Shown one piece after another: positions 53,101 to 62,058 of a stretch of DNA of 64,000 nucleotides. Position numbers and translations under genes: made by a program. Under the pieces are notes generated by a model that was not told the origin of the DNA, ran no database searches, and worked only from the letters and a program-made list of their open reading frames with translations. The first letter of the stretch is position 1; each line of letters starts with the position of its first letter. Origin of the DNA: Haliclona indistincta. Taxonomy: Eukaryota > Porifera > Demospongiae > Haplosclerida > Chalinidae. The stretch lies in assembly GCA_964017065.1 (NCBI GenBank), contig OZ024784.1, positions 15,605,152 through 15,669,151 of the forward strand, given 5' to 3'.

Positions 53101-53248
53101 ACCAGTACAGCTGGATCCAGAGGATTTCTATAAAAAACTTCAGCCAGAATGGGCACTAAAGCTAGTTACACTAGCTCCTCTCTTCCCCTGTCTCAATGAT
53201 GAGCCAAAGCGAAAAACAAAAAAGAAGAGAAGCAAAAAGAAGAATTAG
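50191..53248 (+). pseudogene. HAP2: Truncated second HAP2/GCS1 copy
   Basis: It matches the full HAP2 from the exon at 44833 to the stop (53246-53248), but the signal peptide and first four exons are absent. Relative to copy 1 it shows three lesions. An extra A in the A-run at 50521-50526 shifts the frame after DSKLLQK. An Arg codon CGA has become TGA at 50867-50869. A deletion of about 20 bp near 51,738 removes the end of the transmembrane exon and its GTGAG donor. The later Cys-rich and Lys-rich exons are still nearly identical. With no 5' end and three disabling changes, it cannot make a fusogen. It is described as found; no restored protein is given. Confidence 0.88.
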
Positions 53249-53415
53249 CGAAACATGGTAGAATTATTATCTGTCTATGATGGAAGACCCATAACTCTCC
53301 ATAATCTTGTTATTATCATCTTATTATGTGTTGTTATGACCACTAAAACCGGTACAATGGAATCATTCACACCACAATATCATGCACATCCTAAATTGAT
53401 CATGCACGTTAGTGA

Positions 53416-54310
53416 TTAGTTCTTGTTTAGGAGAGTCTTCTCTTTCTTATGGAAGTAGACCATCTTGTGCACCTCATCAAAATGAGGTGACAGTGTGGAC
53501 TTTACATCTGCTATCCACCGAGCGATCCTGGGCCTGTCAGTTATAACATCTTCATCAGTCATCCATAACTGAGTTAGCTCACAGACAGCAAGGAGATCAG
53601 CGATAGAGATCTGGTCACCATTGACAAACTTTGTCTCCTTTAGAAAATGCTCTTCCATCATCTTAAGAGCAGACTGCAAAGTCTTGTATCCTTCTTCAAT
53701 CTTCGCAGTGTTTACAGGTCTACCAAGTAATTTTGGTGATAGCCACTACAAAGCATTGGCTATAAAATTAATAATAAGTTATGGACTGTGCTATTACCTT
53801 GTTGTAAAAATAGATAAATGCACCACTTCGCATTCCTAGGGAATGCCAGTTGAGGTACTCATCAACCCTAGCTCTCTGCTTCAGATCACTAGGATACCAG
53901 TGATCAGGAAGATTGTACTTGGATATCAGATACTTCATGATGGCCACACTGTGATTACATAGAGAAGAATGATGTGTATGTGTGTTTTTTTTGCTTTGCT
54001 GTGTGTGCGCAGAGACAAGAAAAGTATCACTCAACCAATTAACCTTTCAAACAGATAAAACCCATTATCATCAACGGCTGGAATAGTTCTAGAAGCAGAT
54101 GCTTTCAAAAAACCTTCATTAGTTTCCAAATCTCCTGTAGGGCATTTACTGTAACCAGCTGCCTATACTTGCAAAACTTGAATCACCTTTTAAAATACTA
54201 ATTAATTCAACACAGCAATCCTCGTGTTTGACTTCACAAGCTGCTAGCAGCAGCATCACTGTTCGACACGGCTGCGAGAGCGGGTCGTAGTAAAACTTGA
54301 CATCAACCAT
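53416..54310 (-). CDS. GSTT: Theta-class glutathione S-transferase, copy C (duplicate of A)
   Basis: It has the same four-exon plan as copy A. Exon 1 starts at 54310 with MVDVKFYYDPLSQPCRTVML. The later exons give SASRTIPAVDDNGFYLFER, YNLPDHWYPSDLKQRARVDE and HFLKETKFVNGDQISIADLL, with the stop at 53416. Copy C differs from A by in-frame additions near the exon 1 end (CCVELISILK against CCVNILK) and a few substitutions (for example DVITDRPRIARW). No stop or frameshift was seen, so it is probably functional. The predicted activity is as for the other theta GSTs. Confidence 0.87.
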
Positions 54311-54835
54311 TCTTCCAATCCAAAACAATGAATTGTACTGAATGAAAATTATGATCTTGTACTACTTTTATACGAGCGTCGCATGAGCCCCGCCCACTAT
54401 CAATACGCACTGTATGTCATTACAGTCTACAGTCTCCGACTCCATTGTCTCCAAGCTGTTTACCGAAGCCACGTACGAGTGAAGTGCTTTATCTCGCAGC
54501 CATCAGGGTGGATGCATGTAGTTAGCATAAGTCTGAAATCACAGGTCAGATCCTACGGCTACAGGTGAGATGAGACCAGGAATAGATTTTAGAACAGCAG
54601 GCACGGTGGTCCTAAAGGCATGAACAAGACCAGGATAATTCTAGCCAGAATGAGTACCATGCCTCAACAATCAGCCATGAAAAATAGACATGCAAAATCA
54701 TTAAAGTCTTATCAATAATTATTCATGTGTCTATTACATGTATACTTTCATACATGCTACAATTCATACATGCTACAATACAAGTTGTGTTCACTACAAC
54801 TGGTCAGTCACACAATAGATTTTATGGTCACACAG
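54311..54835. other. Spacer between GST copies C and D
   Basis: This is the duplicate of 49029-49498, slightly longer because of a repeated TTCATACATGCTACAAT segment near 54,745-54,780. No gene was recognised. Confidence 0.6.
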
Positions 54836-55688
54836 TCATTCCTTTTTGAGTACTTTCTTTTCTTTCTTAAATAAGTAGACCATTTCATGCACCTCATCAA
54901 AATGAGGTGACAGTGTGGACTTTACATCTGCTATCCACTGAGCGATCCTGGGCCTGTCAGCTGTAACATCTTCATCAGTCATCCATAACTGAGTGAGCTC
55001 ACAGACAGCAAGGAGATCAGCGATAGAGATCTGGTCACTATTGACAAACTTTGTCTCCTTTAGAAAATGCTCTTCCATCAACTTAAAAACAGATTGCAAA
55101 GACTTGTATCCTTCTTCAATTTTTTCAGTGTTCACTGGTCTGCCCACTAAATTTGGTGATAGCCACTATGTAAACAGCGATGGAAATTATCATGATGATT
55201 ATGGTTATGTAAAGTGTTGTCATACCTTATGTATAAAATAGGTAGCAGCACCTTTTCGCATTCCTAGGGAGTGCCAGTTGAGGTACTCATCAACCCTAGC
55301 TCTCTGCTTCAGATCACTAGGATACCAGTGATCAGGAAGGTTGTACTTGGATATCAGGTACTTCATGATGGCCACACTGTAATCATGAGTGATGTGTGTT
55401 GCTAGGCTAATTAGTTAGCTAGCTGACCTTTCAAACAAATGGAAACCATTATCATCAATTGCTGGAACAGTTCCTGAAGCAGATGCTTTCACAAAATCTT
55501 CATTACTTAACGTCTCGCCTGAAGGGTAAGAATCAGATTTATTTATTGGCTACAAAAAGAGATAGTTCATCACCTTTCAAAATCTGGACAAGGCAATCCT
55601 CGTGTTTAACCTCACCAGCTGCTAGAAATAGCATCACCGTTCGACACGGCTGAGAGAGCGGGTCGTAATAGAACTTTACATCAGCCAT
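54836..55688 (-). CDS. GSTT: Theta-class glutathione S-transferase, copy D (complete counterpart of B)
   Basis: Exon 1 (ATG 55688) is MADVKFYYDPLSQPCRTVML, continuing FLAAGEVKHEDC. Exon 2 (5' limit 55518) is SASGTVPAIDDNGFHLFER, followed by the YNLPDHWYPSD exon and the last exon HFLKETKFVNSDQISIADLL, ending KKVLKKE-stop at 54836. It is intact and shows what copy B looked like before losing exon 1. It is divergent from copy E, with 123 bp between start codons. Confidence 0.9.
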
Positions 55689-55811
55689 TGTTGTAGATCT
55701 TATCAGCAGTATCAGGTCAGGACGTCATCCAGTGCGATCTGCCAACAATGCGACCTGAGCCCCGCCTACCATTGCGCTACAGCTCTAGCCCATTTTCCGA
55801 ACGATATCAGC
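55689..55811. promoter_or_regulatory. Candidate bidirectional promoter between GST copies D and E
   Basis: 123 bp lie between divergent ATGs. The promoter for copy D and its 5' sequence lie outside the duplicated block, which explains why copy B has none. Confidence 0.45.
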
Positions 55812-56651
55812 ATGAGTGAAGTGCGTTTTTATTATGATGGCATCTCTCAGCCATCCAGAGCAGTGTGGCTACTATTGAATGCTGGTGGTGTCAAATATGA
55901 GTCATGTCGAGTAGACATGATTAAAGGTAAACCAGGCTATAAACCAGTCCTTCAAATATCACAAGTCTAACCGAGCAGGCGAGATACGATCAAGACAAGA
56001 TTTCAGAGCTACATCAGCAGCAAGCACAGTGCCTGCCATAGATGACAACGGATTTCATCTGTTTGAAAGGTCAGTGTACTTATGTTGTTGTATGTGTATG
56101 CCCATATCCTGTGTGCAGTGTGGCCATCATGAAGTATCTGATATCCAAGTACAATCTTCCTGATCACTGGTATCCTAGCGATCTGAAGCAGAGAGCTAGG
56201 GTTGATGAGTTTATTAGCTGGCATCATGGAGCCATGCACTGGGGAACAAATCGCTACCTATTTTACAAGGTATCACGTATACCTACACAAAATAGCACTG
56301 TCAATAAAATCTCTTCAGCACATGTGTCCCAAGTTTGGAATGAAATATACTGATGAGGATTTTGCAGAGGCAACAAAGACCCACCAGTCTACACTGAGGA
56401 TGATGGAGGAGCACTTTCTGAAAGATACCAAGTTCATTCACAGTGATCAGATCTCTATTGCTGATCTTCTTGCTGTCTGCGAATTCACACAGTTTTGGAT
56501 GACAGATGAAAAGGATGTGATGTCCGGCAGGCCCAAGATCGCCCAATGGCTGGCAAATGTACAGTCTGCGTTGTCACCTTACTTTGACGAGGTGCATGAG
56601 ATGGTCTTTGATCACAAGAAACTAGGAACATTTTGCAGTGGTAGTCAATAG
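55812..56651 (+). CDS. GSTT: Theta-class glutathione S-transferase, copy E
   Basis: ATG 55812 gives MSEVRFYYDGISQPSRAVWL, then exon 2 with SAASTVPAIDDNGFHLFER, exon 3 starting AIMKYLISKYNLPDHWYPSD and ending near 56270, and exon 4 from about 56319 (FGMKYTDEDFAEATKTHQ, then HFLKDTKFIHSDQISIADLL) to the stop at 56651. Exon 3 is strikingly like those of copies A-D while exon 1 is much more diverged, which hints at gene conversion or strong constraint on the middle exon. The intron between exons 3 and 4 is about 48 bp. The frame is intact. It converges on DHRS7. Confidence 0.88.
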
Positions 56652-56842
56652 CAGAAGTCATTGTATTGTTGTAAGAGGTTCTGTCTAACCTAACGTACAG
56701 TTAACTTGCAAGCCTCAAATGAGCAGCATTAAAGGCTTTATCTAGTAGTTTTGTTTGTATCTACTGATGAACAAAATCACAATTACTTTATTATTTGTCA
56801 TTGTTAGTCACTCTTGTTTTTCTAATAGGAGAGAACGATAAT

Positions 56843-58234
56843 TCAGAAATTAAAATTATTATTCCAACTTACAGCGTTATACTCCATGAGTTCTTTAATG
56901 CGTTTAGGACCAAACAAGTTACCCACACTGTACAGAGGTCAAGACAAATAATTTAAAGTGATGAGCATCTTACCATAGTCTCGTGGGCCAGACGTTCTGG
57001 GGGAACGTCAGAACGACTGGCCCGCGAGACTAATCTTACCAAGCGGTCAAAATTGGTGTATACTGAGCTAGATAGGTGAGCAATAGCACAGGCTGGGACG
57101 ATATCCATACTTCACTGAGATTGTTAGCCATAGCAACAGCTGTGAGAAAAGCGCATCTTGTGGTAGCCATGAAATTTGAACCGATTGATTTTGAGAGTTC
57201 CTTGAATGGTTCCTTCAACGGATCCTATAAACCATGTGAACAAACATGTATTATCAGATTTTGCTTTATTACAGTTTCAATATCAGTGCTGAGAGTAGTG
57301 CTGTGTATATTAGACACCACAGGCCCTGGACACACCATTACTATCTTGACACCAAGATCAGCAATCTCCATACGCAGTGCATTGAAGTATCCCTAGAAAT
57401 ATTATATAACACATACAGATTATTTTTGAATTATGTAAATCACCTGTAGAGCATGCTTGCTGGCTGTGTACGCTGCTGAACCAGGTGATCCTGAGGAAAC
57501 AGGAGATGTAGACATACTAAAGAAATAATATCCACGTACCTATCTTTCCAGCGATGCTACTGATGACCACAATCGTTCCATTTCGCTGTTTTATCATGTG
57601 AGGAAGGAGCGTTTTAGTGAGAGAAATAGTTCCAATGGTGTTCACGCCCAGGATAGCTCTGTCTACTGCTAGTTGGGTATCCACTGCAGGACCCAAAGTG
57701 CCTCTACCAGCATTATTCACCAGATAATCAACCTTTGATTGCATTGTACAATGAGAGTGGAATTTCTATGCATAGCACATCACCTTTCCAAATCGCTGTA
57801 TTACTTGTTCAGTCAATGCTGCATGACTGTCGCAGTCCACCAAATCGAGACGCAGTATCATATGATCATTCTTAAACTCAGTAGGTGACAAAACTGTAAT
57901 AATTACAATAAGAATCTGCATAATTAATTATGTAACACTATTTATACTGACCCCTGCATTTGTTGATCACTCTCTCTAGTTCTGTTGTTCTCCTAGCCGA
58001 CAGCACTAATCTAGCTCCTAGCTCTGCAAGGCTGTAGGCTAGCTCCTCTCCTATCCCGGACGAGGCTCCAGTGACCCACACTACCTTGCCCCTCAGTCTA
58101 TTGAGATTGCGTCCTCCTCGCCGAGCATACAACGATAGCAAAAGATCACAATCTGACAGCACGAGATGAATACATTGAAACAGGATAAAAAGAACGAGGC
58201 AGCACGAGAACAACTGGAACAGCCAAAGCCACAT
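56843..58234 (-). CDS. DHRS7: Dehydrogenase/reductase SDR family member 7-like
   Basis: ATG 58234 begins a hydrophobic membrane anchor (MWLWLFQLFSCCLVLFILFQ). The Rossmann motif follows in KVVWVTGASSGIGEELAYSL, with LGARLVLSARRTTELERV. Further exons carry VDYLVNNAGRGTLGPAVD, the catalytic Ser region NGTIVVISSIAGKI, and the catalytic YTASK in GSAAYTASKHALQ. The 57.04-57.22 kb exon gives FMATTRCAFLTAVAMANNLS and EVWISSQPVLLLTYLAQYTP, typical of DHRS7. The last exon encodes NLFGPKRIKELMEY, stop at 56843. It is an NAD(P)H-dependent reductase of the ER membrane; vertebrate DHRS7 acts on retinoids and steroids in vitro. An upstream ATG at 58366 would overlap GST copy F and is less likely. The last intron consists largely of a palindromic insertion. 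Confidence 0.9.
56968..57040. mobile_element. Palindromic mini-element of 55-57 bp with a 9-bp target duplication
   Basis: The core TAGTCTCGTGGGCCAGACGT, with TCTGG after it, is mirrored by CAGAACGACTGGCCCGCGAG and ACTA. On both sides stands ATCTTACCA (left about 56968-56976, right about 57032-57040). Nine-bp duplications are typical of Mutator-like insertions. The repeated 9-mer contains the DHRS7 splice donor on the minus strand (TGGTAAGAT). Confidence 0.75.
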
Positions 58235-58320
58235 TTTCACGAGAGCCAAACCTTGCCTCCAGGTCCACCTATTTAGCACAAGAAGGCGGGGCTGATTACG
58301 GAAGTAAATGCGACGAGTAA
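58235..58320. promoter_or_regulatory. Candidate bidirectional promoter, DHRS7 / GST copy F
   Basis: Only 86 bp lie between the divergent start codons, the tightest pair in the window. Both products are predicted detoxification-type enzymes. Confidence 0.45.
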
Positions 58321-59174
58321 ATGGCTGGTCTGAGAGTGTTCTTTGATTCCTTTTCACAGCCTTCACGAGCTGTGCTGATTTTACTGGGGGCTAACAACAT
58401 CAAATATGATCCGTGTCTTATTAACATAGCCAAAGGTAGGTAGCAATCATAAGTATACACCCGTTCAGTTGGTGTGACTATCAGTATCACGTGCACATGA
58501 TTGCAGGTGAATCAAGAACAGAAGAATTTAAGAAGATATCTGCGGGCCGCACTGTTCCAGCCATAGATGACAATGGATTTCACTTGTTTGAAAGGTGAAG
58601 CAATGACACGAGCTCGTTGTAATTATGCAAAATCTTGTACAGTGTTGCCATCATGAAGTACCTAATATCCAAGTACAACCTTCCTGATCACTGGTATCCT
58701 AGTGATCTGAAGAAGAGAGCAAAGATCGATGAGTATCTCAACTGGCATGGCACTGGAATGCGTGTTGGATGTGCTTGGTATCTGTTCAATAAGGTACAAG
58801 TCATGCATTATGCATGATTATTATGTATTTATCACTTTTAGTACATTGGGCCAAAAATGCTTGGAAAAGAACCAGATATTGAGAAAATTAGTGAGTACCG
58901 ACGAATGCTTCAGTCTGCTCTAAAGATGATGGAACAGCACTTTGTGAAGGATACCAAGTTCATCAACAGCGACCAGATCTCTATTGCTGACATTCATGCA
59001 GCGTGTGAGCTCACACAGTTCTGGATGACAGATGACAAGGACATCGTTTCAGACAAGCCCAACATTTCCCGGTGGCTGTCAGATGTACAGTTAACACTGT
59101 CTCCTCATTTTGATGAGGCACACAAGATGGTCTATATCGCCAAAAAGAAGGGAGCATTCTCTAGCAAGTTATGA
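58321..59174 (+). CDS. GSTT: Theta-class glutathione S-transferase, copy F
   Basis: ATG 58321 gives MAGLRVFFDSFSQPSRAVLI. Exon 2 has ISAGRTVPAIDDNGFHLFER. Exon 3 starts AIMKYLISKYNLPDHWYPSD and continues LKKRAKIDEYLNWHG. Exon 4 (from about 58.84 kb) gives LGKEPDIEKISEYRRMLQ, HFVKDTKFINSDQISIADIH and FWMTDDKDIVSDKPNISRW, ending SSKL-stop at 59174. The frame is intact with four exons as in the other copies. It is closer to copy E than to copy G. Confidence 0.9.
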
Positions 59175-59271
59175 CATTGAATTTTTCAACTTTGATTTAA
59201 TTCTTAGTGTTAGTCATGACAAACAAGAGTTCATTGTGAATTTGAGATAATAATAATAAGCAGATAATAAG

Positions 59272-59455
59272 TGATGATAATGATACAATGCATATTCTCA
59301 ATGATTATAATTGCACTCGTCATATTTGATTGATCTCAAAGTCTGCCGCAGGTACCACGGTCTTTGATGATAATGATATAATGCATAATTTATTCTCAAT
59401 GATTATAATTGCACTCGTCATGTTTGATTGATCTCAAAGTCTGCCGCAGGTACCA
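59272..59455. repeat. Direct tandem duplication of about 85-90 bp at the 3' end of the FBXL15-like gene
   Basis: The block from TGATAATGATA to TACCACGGTC (59272-59363) recurs at 59365-59461 with few changes (ACAATGCATA against ATAATGCATAATTT; CATATTTG against CATGTTTG). The right copy holds the real stop codon (59418-59420). The left copy is a downstream echo of the last coding bases. Confidence 0.88.
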
Positions 59456-60661
59456 CGGTCCTTGATGGTAGAGTTGTGCTAATGGTTCCAGTCACACCTT
59501 TGTTTAATAGAACACTTAAACCATGTCCACTCATTCCTGGACAATGATCCACTCTAACTTGAACTAGTTTGTTGCAATACTCAGCCATTACTAAGATAGT
59601 TCTCTCTGTCACACAGTTCATGAAGCTGACTGAGACCCTGCGTAACTCGGAACAGCATTTCAGCGCCTCTTCTAGTGCTGTTGCCTGTTGTAAAGACCCT
59701 GTGTTCCTCAGCTACAGTACAGAAATAATAGCTTTTCACCGACACACATATTTAAATTTAATGGAGCTATAGGTGCTCTCTGTGTGGAGGCGTGAAGGAA
59801 TGTTCGCACTGGAGATCGTGACGCGTATTTGCGTGTCATGATGAAAAACCCACCTACTGGGGGTCAATTAACGCCTCATGGACACTCTAATTGACCACCA
59901 ATGGGCGGGTACCTCATCATGACACACAAAAACATGTCACATTCTCATTGCTAAAGGTGCGAACATTCCTTCACGCCTCCCTCCACCTGGAAAGCACCTA
60001 TTCATGAAAATTACATTGTGCACACAAAACTATTTTTGCAACTGACTAGGTGAAATTTTCTTTCTGCGAAAATAACAATAAAAATGTAACTCACCGTCAA
60101 AACTCTCAGCTGTTTTGATAGAGCAATCATCATGGGTACACTGTTTCTGAGTAGTGGAAGATTCAGGAGAGATAGTTCAATGAGGTTAAGAGACTGTGAT
60201 ACTACCAAAGGCAGCAAAGAATTGTCGTTTAAATTTGTGATAGATTTTAACTGAAGAACTTGTAAGGCGCGGTAGTTGATGTGCTGAAAGCACAAGAGAG
60301 GGTTTGACAACTGGACACAAGATAATCTAAGCACCCTCAGAGAGACACTTGAGGGGACAGCAACCATGCATGTATCAATCTGAATTGGTTGATCGTCTAT
60401 TCGGCTCACTAGAGTGAGTTCCTTCAGATAAAGACACATTGAGAGAATCCTCCTCACTGTTCCAAGCTGATCGGTCCAGACAGGCGTGCTACTGAAGCGA
60501 GCTCTATCACAGGCTGGCGACAAAAAGTACTGAGTACAAGCTCTGTACAGGTAACTGCAAACTGGTCTTAGAGACCAGACCTCCAGTGGATCCAACCGAG
60601 AGAATACGTGAGCGAAAAGGACATCTTCAACGGGAAGAGAAAGCAACCCTGGAGTCACCAT
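59418..60661 (-). CDS. FBXL15: F-box and leucine-rich-repeat protein, FBXL15-like
   Basis: Exon 1 (60661-60095) has an N-terminal F-box LPVEDVLFAHVFSRLDPLEV followed by RPVCSYLYRACTQYF, with leucine repeats after it (LRVLRLSCVQLSNPLLCF, NLIELSLLNLPLLRNSVPM). The donor at 60094 opens an intron to about 59,715 that contains an inverted-repeat element. Exon 2 continues the LRRs: LEEALKCCSELRRVSVSF, MAEYCNKLVQVRVDHCPGMS. The end resembles the LAEYCPVLRSLRVRHCHHV segment of FBXL15, an SCF receptor that targets SMURF1 in BMP signalling. With about 250 residues it is slightly shorter than FBXL15. Orthology is likely but other small FBXLs are possible. Confidence 0.75.
59769..60002. mobile_element. 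Terminal-inverted-repeat element (MITE-like), about 230 bp
   Basis: Left arm GGTGCTCTCTGTGTGGAGGC, then GTGAAGGAATGTTCGCAC. Right arm GTGCGAACATTCCTTCACGC, then CTCC...CAGG...AGCACC. The outer TIRs are about 40 bp. A second inner pair (CATGATGA...GGTCAATTA / TAATTGACC...TCATCATG) makes the whole element nearly palindromic. TA flanks both ends, as with Tc1/mariner-type target sites. It has no coding capacity. It lies in the FBXL15-like intron. Confidence 0.78.
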
Positions 60662-60883
60662 CGTGAAGAAAGGCGAGTTTGGAGCGAAATAGAAAGCCCA
60701 GTGAGTCTAGCTTGCCAGTTAGCAGCTAGAAATCGTAGCACTCGTGGCATCAGAGCACGTGAGCAATAAACAGTTGAGCTGTCACGCCTTCTTTTTCCTC
60801 AGCACGAGTTACCTCGAGTTACCTTCTTATCTCTCCTCGAGTCTCGCCATTTTTGCTCGCCTTTTTCAATTTGTCTATCAACT
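60662..60883. promoter_or_regulatory. Candidate bidirectional promoter, FBXL15-like / GST copy G
   Basis: 222 bp lie between divergent start codons. No core element was recognised. Confidence 0.4.
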
Positions 60884-61777
60884 ATGAGCACTATGAAGCT
60901 GTTTGTGGATAAGATCTCTCCAGTCTGTCGTGCAGTAATGCTGTTTGCAGCTGTTAACAAGATCTCTTATGAAGAAGTCAATGTCAGCCTGCACAAACGT
61001 TGGTTAAAAATAATACTACAATTAAGTTATTTACTGTTCATTTCTCCAGGCGAGAACTTGACTCAGGAGCAACTTGGAGCTGTTAACCCAAACAAGCTGA
61101 TCCCTGCAATTGATGATGATGGGTTTGGACTTTTTGAAAGGTGTGTGGTGGTATATGGCTTTGATGTTGATAAACACACTATGGGTGGTAATGAGCTTCA
61201 CAGCATCATGAACTGTATGTGACAGCTGTTTCACTGCATTCTTTCAGCACAGCCATATTGCGTTATCTGGCAACCAAGTACCAGACTCCTCAGCACTGGT
61301 ACCCGGAGAGTGATATAAAGGCTCGTGCTAGAGTGGATGAAGCTCTGGCATGGTTCCCTGGCAACTTGCGTTGCAAGTTATTCTTCTACTCAGTAAGACA
61401 CTTTACTGTAGTAAAATGTAATTTAATATTTTTTCATGCAGTGCATCCATCCCAAACGTACTGGTAAGCCTCCGGATGAGTCTCTTGTCAAGAACGCCAC
61501 TGAAGCCATGAAGAAATCTCTCGAGGTCATGGAGAACTACTTTCTGAAGAACAAAAAGTTTATTGGTGGTGATAATATGTCCATTGCTGACCTCCTGTTC
61601 ATGTGTGAAGTGACACAGTACTGGGTAGCACAGACCAACCTGTGTGAAGGACGACCCAACATGACCAGATGGCTGGCTGACTGCAAGAAAGTGCTTGGAC
61701 CACATTTTGATGAACTTCACAGCAGAGTTTATGAAATACGTGATTCTAAAGCCTACACTCTACCAGTCGACCTCTAG
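60884..61777 (+). CDS. GSTT: Theta-class glutathione S-transferase, divergent copy G
   Basis: ATG 60884 gives MSTMKLFVDKISPVCRAVML, then exon 2 (LTQEQLGAVNPNKLIPAIDD, then DGFGLFER), which is closer to vertebrate GSTT (LSDAFAQVNPLKKVPAL) than to its neighbours. Exon 3 has ILRYLATKYQTPQHWYPES and RARVDEALAWFPGNLR. Exon 4 has YFLKNKKFIGGDNMSIADLL and EGRPNMTRWLADCKKVLGP, ending PVDL-stop at 61777. It is complete. It is probably the oldest lineage in the cluster, with copies A-F derived from a separate expansion. Confidence 0.9.
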
Positions 61778-62058
61778 TACTAACCACACTATGATTACAC
61801 TATGTGTTGTGATTATTCCAATAATGCATAGTTTTCATTACATTTGTAGTCATAAAAAATATTAATTTGTATGACAAATTAGTTCATTGAAACGTGTACG
61901 CCTTAGATAAATTTAGTGTGTATGCGTGCTAGAATACTATAGCTATTGGTGAAGAGGAGCAAAGCAGGGATAGTGATACAAGCTGCAGATAAGAATGTAT
62001 TGTGTGATGATACATAGTGAAACAACACACTAGACTATATTGACTGTGATTGGTGGGT

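Larger units (their letters stand above)
50196..55526. repeat. Tandem segmental duplication, unit 2
   Basis: This is the head-to-tail copy of 44.82-50.19 kb. Its right end (55526, GAAGGG before TAAGAATC) is where GST copy D continues into its own intron 1 and exon 1, while copy B switches to HAP2. The outer arrangement is thus ancestral and the internal junction at about 50.19 kb is new. Confidence 0.93.

Noticed and set aside
50191..53248. Second functional HAP2 paralogue
   Set aside because: No signal peptide or first exons, plus a frameshift, a stop codon and a lost donor.
58235..58366. Longer DHRS7 N-terminus from the ATG at 58366
   Set aside because: It would overlap the coding start of GST copy F on the other strand and put 44 basic residues before the membrane anchor.
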